A stretch of 8,565 nt of DNA from Syntrophobacterales bacterium (lineage in GTDB: Bacteria; Desulfobacterota; Syntrophia; Syntrophales; UBA6807), in contig JAGGSD010000074.1 of NCBI GenBank assembly GCA_021159265.1, positions 1-8,565 on the forward strand, in the 5' to 3' direction. A program made the translations under genes and the position numbers. The notes beneath the pieces were generated by a model that was given only the letters and a program-made list of their open reading frames with translations, made no database searches and had not been told where the DNA came from. This document shows positions 5,296 through 8,565 of this stretch, one piece after another; the stretch's first letter is position 1; the number at the start of each line of letters is the position of its first letter.

Positions 5296-7701
5296 TTATT
5301 TTCCCAGACTTTTTTCAGTCTCCAGGACATCCAGAGTCGTCTTGATAACCGTGTCGGAGCTTAGCGACATGCTGTCTATACCGCATTCAACCAGGAATCT
5401 GGCGAATTCCGGATAGTCACTCGGGGCCTGTCCGCAAATACCGATCTTTTTGCCCATCCGTCTGGCCTTTGTAATGGCTGTCTTTATCAGGTCCAAGACG
5501 GCCTGATTTCTCTCATCAAAAATATGGGAGACCTGGGCGGAGTCCCTGTCCAGTCCAAGGGTTAACTGGGTAAGGTCGTTGGATCCTATCGAAAATCCAT
5601 CGAAGACCTTGCCGAATTCTTCTATGAGGACGACATTGCTTGGAATTTCAACCATCATATAGATTTCAAGTCCGTTTTCTCCCTGCACTATGCCGTTGTC
5701 CTCCATGACCTTTACAACCCGCTCACCCTCTTCAACGGTACGGCAGAAGGGAACCATCAGTTTTACATTGGTCAGCCCCATGTCATTTCTTACCTTCTTC
5801 ATAGCCTCGCATTCCAAGGCAAACCCTTCTCTGTAGCGGTCGTCATAATAGCGTGAGGCACCCCTGAATCCAATCATCGGATTTTCTTCATCCTCCTCAA
5901 AGTATGTGCCACCGATGAGGTTTGCGTATTCATTGCTTTTAAAGTCGCTCATTCTGACGATGACATCGTTCGGATAAAATGCGGCTCCTATCTTTGCCAC
6001 ACCCTGAGCCAGCTTATCGATGAAGAATTCCGTTTTGTTATCGTAGCCCCGGGTGAGAGTTTCGATTTCATTCCTGGTTTTCTTATCTGTTACCCTGTCG
6101 AATTGTACCAGCGCCATTGGATGGATTCTAATGAAATTGGTTATAATGAATTCCAGTCTGGCCAGTCCAACGCCGTCATTAGGGATGGCTGCAACATTAA
6201 AGGCATTTTCAGGGTTTCCCACATTCATCATAATCTGGGTTTTTGGTCGTTCGAAGTTTTCAAGATTAACCATTTGGACATCATATTTCAGTATGCCTTC
6301 ATAAACTGCGCCCACTTCACCTTCGGCGCATGATACGGTTATTTCGCTGATGCCTGCTATTTTCTCCGTTCCATTTTCTGTACCGACAATGCACGGGACA
6401 CCCAGCTCCCTGCTGACGATGGCGGCATGGCAGGTTCTTCCGCCCTTGTTGGTTACAATGGCGCCAGCGATTTTCATGATCGGTTCCCAGTCAGGATCTG
6501 TCATATCGGTGACCAGGACTTCTCCTTTTTTGAAGTCTTTAATATCGTTGACACTCTCTATGACATTCACCGATCCTGCACCGATTTTGCCCCCCACAGC
6601 AGTGCCCGTAACAAGGGGTGTTTTCGTTTCGAGAAGTGCATAGGTTTCAAGGACGTTTACATCTTTTTGAGACTGAACCGTTTCAGGACGTGCCTGGAGG
6701 ATGAAGAGCTCGCCCGTATTGCCGTCTTTTCCCCACTCAATATCCATGGGTTTGAAAAAGCCCGCTTTTTCCGAATAGTGATCTTCAATAATCATTGTCC
6801 ACCTGGCGAGGGTCAGGATTTCATTTTCTGTAACGCAAAAGCGTTCTCTATCTTCTGCCGGTACGGGAACGATTTTGGTCGACTCATCTCCATCGGTTGA
6901 ATAAACCATTTTCACTTCTTTCGTTCCCAGTTTTTTCTGGACAATGGGTCTGTGTCCATCCCTGAGAGTGGGTTTAAAGACATAAAACTCATCAGGATTG
7001 ACGGTTCCCTGAACGACCATTTCACCAAGGCCATGGGAACCGGTTATCAATATGGCATCTTTAAAACCCGATTCAGTGTCGATGGAAAAGATAACACCGG
7101 AGGAAGCAAGATCCGATCGCACCATCTTCTGGATGCCAATGGAAAGAGCAATGGACATGTGATCAAATCCCTTATCCTCTCGATAGGAAATGGCCCTGTT
7201 CGTGAAGAGAGAGGCGAGGCATTTTTTACACGCATCGATGAGATTTTCTTCCCCTTTTATGTTGAGGAAGGTTTCCTGCTGTCCCGCGAAACTCGCGTCG
7301 GGAAGATCCTCAGCCGTTGCAGAACTTCGCACCGCGACATCCGTATTTTCACCGTATTCTTCACAGAGTTTATGGTAGCTATCAACGATTGCTTTTCTGA
7401 GGTCGTCCGGCAATGGAGCGCTGTAAATAAGAGAGCGGACTTTCTCTCCCCTTTCGCTTAAATTTTGAATATCATGGGTATCCAGGTCTGAAAGGATGTT
7501 CTCTATTTTGCTTTTGATACCGGAAGAGTCAAGCAGGTATCGATATGCATAGGCCGTAACGGCAAAGCCGTCGGGAATATTGACTCCCTTGGCAGTGAGC
7601 TCTCTTCTCATTTCACCAAGAGATGCATTTTTACCTCCTACCTGGGGAATATCCTTCAACTCTATTTCGTCAAACCACATTATTAACTTATCGTCCTTCA
7701 T
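5296..7701 (-). CDS. ppsA: Phosphoenolpyruvate synthase (pyruvate, water dikinase)
   Basis: This 801-aa enzyme converts pyruvate, ATP and water to PEP, AMP and phosphate, the entry step to gluconeogenesis from pyruvate. The length fits PpsA (E. coli about 790 aa). The N-terminal ATP-grasp domain has VGGKNASLGEM (21-31) and AVRSSATAEDLPDASFAGQQ with Arg125. The swivelling phosphohistidine domain has GGRTCHAAIVSRELG with His425 as phosphoacceptor. The C-terminal PEP/pyruvate barrel has GSNDLTQLTLGLDRDS from 706 and the acid/base Cys756 in ICGQAPSDYP. All key residues are present. The ATG at 7701 is chosen because AGGAGG lies 6 nt before it and the product then starts like family members; a 22-residue upstream extension in frame would begin beyond the promoter. 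It is a single-gene unit convergent with the small membrane-protein genes. PPDK was considered, but size and motifs favour PpsA. Confidence 0.95.
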   Translation of the reverse strand: MKDDKLIMWFDEIELKDIPQVGGKNASLGEMRRELTAKGVNIPDGFAVTAYAYRYLLDSSGIKSKIENILSDLDTHDIQNLSERGEKVRSLIYSAPLPDDLRKAIVDSYHKLCEEYGENTDVAVRSSATAEDLPDASFAGQQETFLNIKGEENLIDACKKCLASLFTNRAISYREDKGFDHMSIALSIGIQKMVRSDLASSGVIFSIDTESGFKDAILITGSHGLGEMVVQGTVNPDEFYVFKPTLRDGHRPIVQKKLGTKEVKMVYSTDGDESTKIVPVPAEDRERFCVTENEILTLARWTMIIEDHYSEKAGFFKPMDIEWGKDGNTGELFILQARPETVQSQKDVNVLETYALLETKTPLVTGTAVGGKIGAGSVNVIESVNDIKDFKKGEVLVTDMTDPDWEPIMKIAGAIVTNKGGRTCHAAIVSRELGVPCIVGTENGTEKIAGISEITVSCAEGEVGAVYEGILKYDVQMVNLENFERPKTQIMMNVGNPENAFNVAAIPNDGVGLARLEFIITNFIRIHPMALVQFDRVTDKKTRNEIETLTRGYDNKTEFFIDKLAQGVAKIGAAFYPNDVIVRMSDFKSNEYANLIGGTYFEEDEENPMIGFRGASRYYDDRYREGFALECEAMKKVRNDMGLTNVKLMVPFCRTVEEGERVVKVMEDNGIVQGENGLEIYMMVEIPSNVVLIEEFGKVFDGFSIGSNDLTQLTLGLDRDSAQVSHIFDERNQAVLDLIKTAITKARRMGKKIGICGQAPSDYPEFARFLVECGIDSMSLSSDTVIKTTLDVLETEKSLGK

Positions 7702-7719
7702 TAGTTTCCTCCTAACAAC

Positions 7720-7748
7720 ATAGTAAATTGAATATACTTTTATGTCAA
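7720..7748 (-). promoter_or_regulatory. Sigma-70-type promoter of ppsA
   Basis: On the - strand, a perfect -35 TTGACA (7748-7743) is followed by a 17-bp spacer and a -10 TACTAT (7725-7720, 4 of 6 consensus bases). The predicted start near 7713 leaves a leader of only about a dozen bases, beginning at or next to the Shine-Dalgarno AGGAGG (7713-7708). A second TTGACT lies further upstream and could serve a minor promoter. The position argues against the longer in-frame start at 7767. Confidence 0.7.
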
Positions 7749-7788
7749 TTTTGTTCGTTGAAGTCAATAGAAATATGAAACATTGTTA

Positions 7789-7869
7789 ATGCAATATGAT
7801 TATGTCACCCCTAACCCGGATAAGCTGGAAGAGCTCGAAGCTGAAAGCCTGCAGCCGTTCACGGCTTGA
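7789..7869 (+). pseudogene. Short coding-like fragment, 26 codons
   Basis: The frame reads MQYDYVTPNPDKLEELEAES and ends six residues later at a TGA inside the hairpin repeat arm. The composition (acidic, helix-like DKLEELEAES) is more protein-like than random intergenic DNA, but no good ribosome binding site precedes the ATG. A diverged duplicate without the ATG begins at 8025 (QYDYITYCLNKVEKG...). It may be the head of a gene cut off by the repeat that follows, or chance. I do not recognise a family. Confidence 0.2.
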
Positions 7870-7914
7870 AATTGGAAATTCGGGAGAAAAGCTTGAGGCC
7901 AAATTTCCAATTTC
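7868..7914. repeat. 13-bp perfect inverted repeat (hairpin)
   Basis: GAAATTGGAAATT (7868-7880) pairs perfectly with AATTTCCAATTTC (7902-7914) around a 21-nt loop. A related TTTCTATTTTCTAATTTC tail follows on the right. No T-run suggests a terminator, and both neighbouring genes are too far away or in the wrong orientation to need one here. It is best treated as another small intergenic repeat. Confidence 0.65.
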
Positions 7915-7949
7915 TATTTTCTAATTTCGACGTTCAGTGAACGCTTACT

Positions 7950-8020
7950 AAATTCTTTTGCCGTTCGGCTGAGCTCACGCCGAAGCCATTTTTGCACGAA
8001 CTTTACAATTAAGGAACTAA
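7950..8020 (+). repeat. Dispersed intergenic repeat, copy interrupted by a palindrome
   Basis: This is the second copy of the 46-bp unit at 35-80, split after AAATTCTTTTGCC (7950-7962) by 25 extra bases (7963-7987) and resuming at ATTTTTGCACGAAC. Outside the insert, 42 of 46 positions agree with the uninterrupted copy. Its end supplies TTTACA (8002-8007), which with TACAAT (8023-8028) at 15-bp spacing makes a weak outward promoter candidate toward the 56-codon ORF. Confidence 0.8.
7963..7987. mobile_element. 22-bp palindromic insert with GCC direct repeats
   Basis: The insert is G, arm TTCGGC (7964-7969), core TGAGCTCA (7970-7977), C, arm GCCGAA (7979-7984), followed by GCC. The preceding host bases are also GCC (7960-7962), so the insert reads as a 22-bp palindrome flanked by a 3-bp target duplication. 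The uninterrupted copy at 35-80 has a single GCC at this point. The 17-base stretch CTGAGCTCACGCCGAAG is shared exactly with 113-129. It is too short to be autonomous; a REP-like element moved in trans is the natural reading. Confidence 0.6.
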
Positions 8021-8097
8021 GTTACAATATGATTATATCACCTATTGTCTGAATAAGGTAGAGAAGGGAGTAACTCAAGAGGAGAAGGAGGTACTTC

Positions 8098-8268
8098 ATG
8101 GAAAAGGGGGTGACGTTTTCTCATTGGGAAAGGGTAATACCTCCATCTTGCAGGAACAGAGATATTTTTACTTATGATGGGAACACGGTGTTATCTTGTT
8201 GGAAAATTGCGGACATAAGACTTGAATGGCTTATTCTATTAAAAGAGAACTTGTATGATCATGGTTGA
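8098..8268 (+). CDS. Hypothetical small protein, 56 aa
   Basis: The ATG at 8098 is preceded by AAGGAGGT (8085-8092) with 5-nt spacing, one of the best ribosome binding sites in the window. The product begins MEKGVTFSHWERVIPP and ends WLILLKENLYDHG; it has two cysteines, three tryptophans, a mixed charge profile, and no membrane segment or motif I recognise. A weak promoter (TTTACA, 15 bp, TACAAT) ends about 70 nt upstream. An overlapping frame open from 8022 to the TGA at 8175-8177 competes with it, so the region could instead be a decayed gene. The ribosome site is the main support. Confidence 0.35.
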   Translation: MEKGVTFSHWERVIPPSCRNRDIFTYDGNTVLSCWKIADIRLEWLILLKENLYDHG

Positions 8269-8397
8269 GAGTAAAATAAACGCGGAAATATATCCAATCC
8301 ACCAGAGAGGTACCACCATGTGGCAATGGAAGAAGTTGCACCTGTATCTTCCCTGATGGTGGGATCAAAAGAACTTGGGACTCCAATCTTAGTAACC

Positions 8398-8424
8398 GTT
8401 CACAGGTTCATGGTTCAGCGTTCA
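8398..8424 (+). repeat. Imperfect GTTCA heptad array
   Basis: GTTCA occurs at 8398, 8406, 8413 and 8420, giving spacings of 8, 7 and 7 bases. The last unit continues as CGTTCAGTG (8419-8427), which matches the left part of the palindrome at 7931-7943. This is a short tandem repeat of about four units in non-coding DNA with no known role. Confidence 0.5.
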
Positions 8425-8565
8425 GTGTTAAGGACAAAAGCAGCATTAAAGACCTGAACTCCTCGTCAAAAATTCTCATTTTCGCAAATAATTGCCAATT
8501 TGGCTCCAGACTTTGTTTCAGGCCTGACGAAGCTGACGCTTTTCTCGTAAATACGCATCCCAAAT

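Larger units (their letters stand above)
7749..8565. other. Long repeat-rich region without a large gene
   Basis: This 817-bp stretch holds no ORF above 60 codons. Contents in order: a 26-codon coding-like fragment (7789-7869), a hairpin (7868-7914), a short palindrome (CGTTCA-G-TGAACG, 7931-7943), the interrupted dispersed repeat (7950-8020), a partial duplicate of the 7785-7840 sequence (8021-8066), a 56-codon ORF (8098-8268), a run of GTTCA heptads (8398-8424) and a perfect 10-bp palindrome TCAGGCCTGA (8518-8527). It looks like eroded gene remnants colonised by small repeats. Confidence 0.6.

Noticed and set aside
6952..7461. 169-codon ORF on the + strand within ppsA, and similar ones at 6053-6900
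   Set aside because: They are antisense to conserved PpsA domains and have no own ribosome sites or motifs.
7702..7767. 22-residue N-terminal extension of PEP synthase
   Set aside because: It would start upstream of the -35 element, lacks a ribosome site and does not resemble PpsA N-termini; the ATG at 7701 has AGGAGG at good spacing.
8398..8424. CRISPR-like array
   Set aside because: The units are 7-8 bp with no spacers and no cas genes are near.
8326..8457. 43-codon ORF (begins MEEVAPVSSL)
   Set aside because: It has no ribosome binding site, runs through the GTTCA heptad array and has no recognisable features.

Overview
The window looks like a chromosomal segment of an anaerobic Gram-negative bacterium, most likely a deltaproteobacterium (Desulfobacterota, Syntrophales-like). 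This is inferred from the moderate-GC coding sequence, a Cache/PAS sensor kinase paired with an NtrC-type activator, an AtpZ-like protein, a gluconeogenic PEP synthase, and intergenic spaces full of short palindromic repeats. No rRNA, tRNA, CRISPR array, integrase or transposase gene is visible.

Layout: positions 1-320 are non-coding, with a 46-bp dispersed repeat copy followed by a nested inverted repeat (93-245). A two-gene operon follows on the + strand: an 875-aa membrane sensor histidine kinase (321-2948) and a 461-aa sigma-54-dependent response regulator (2978-4363). A 225-bp spacer contains a near-consensus sigma-54 promoter (4511-4525). Next come two short membrane-protein genes: an unrecognised 91-aa protein with a signal peptide (4589-4864) and a 78-aa AtpZ/AtpI-like protein (4946-5182), closed by a strong intrinsic terminator. 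On the - strand lies a complete phosphoenolpyruvate synthase gene (5296-7701) with its own sigma-70-type promoter. The last ~800 bp (7749-8565) hold repeats, hairpins, two coding-like fragments and one 56-codon ORF with an excellent Shine-Dalgarno sequence.

How it may work together: the kinase would sense a periplasmic ligand through its Cache domain and phosphorylate Asp52 of the regulator, which would activate a sigma-54 promoter. The nearest candidate target is the small membrane-protein pair immediately downstream, so 321-5182 may form one sensing-and-response module; this is inference. Between the two small genes, two mutually exclusive hairpins can be drawn, one of which buries the ribosome binding site of the AtpZ-like gene. 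PEP synthase is a separate metabolic gene that makes PEP from pyruvate for gluconeogenesis.

The clearest non-genic signal is a pair of copies of one intergenic repeat, one of which is interrupted by a 22-bp palindrome flanked by a 3-bp repeat (GCC). This is an empty-site/filled-site pair for a tiny palindromic element.
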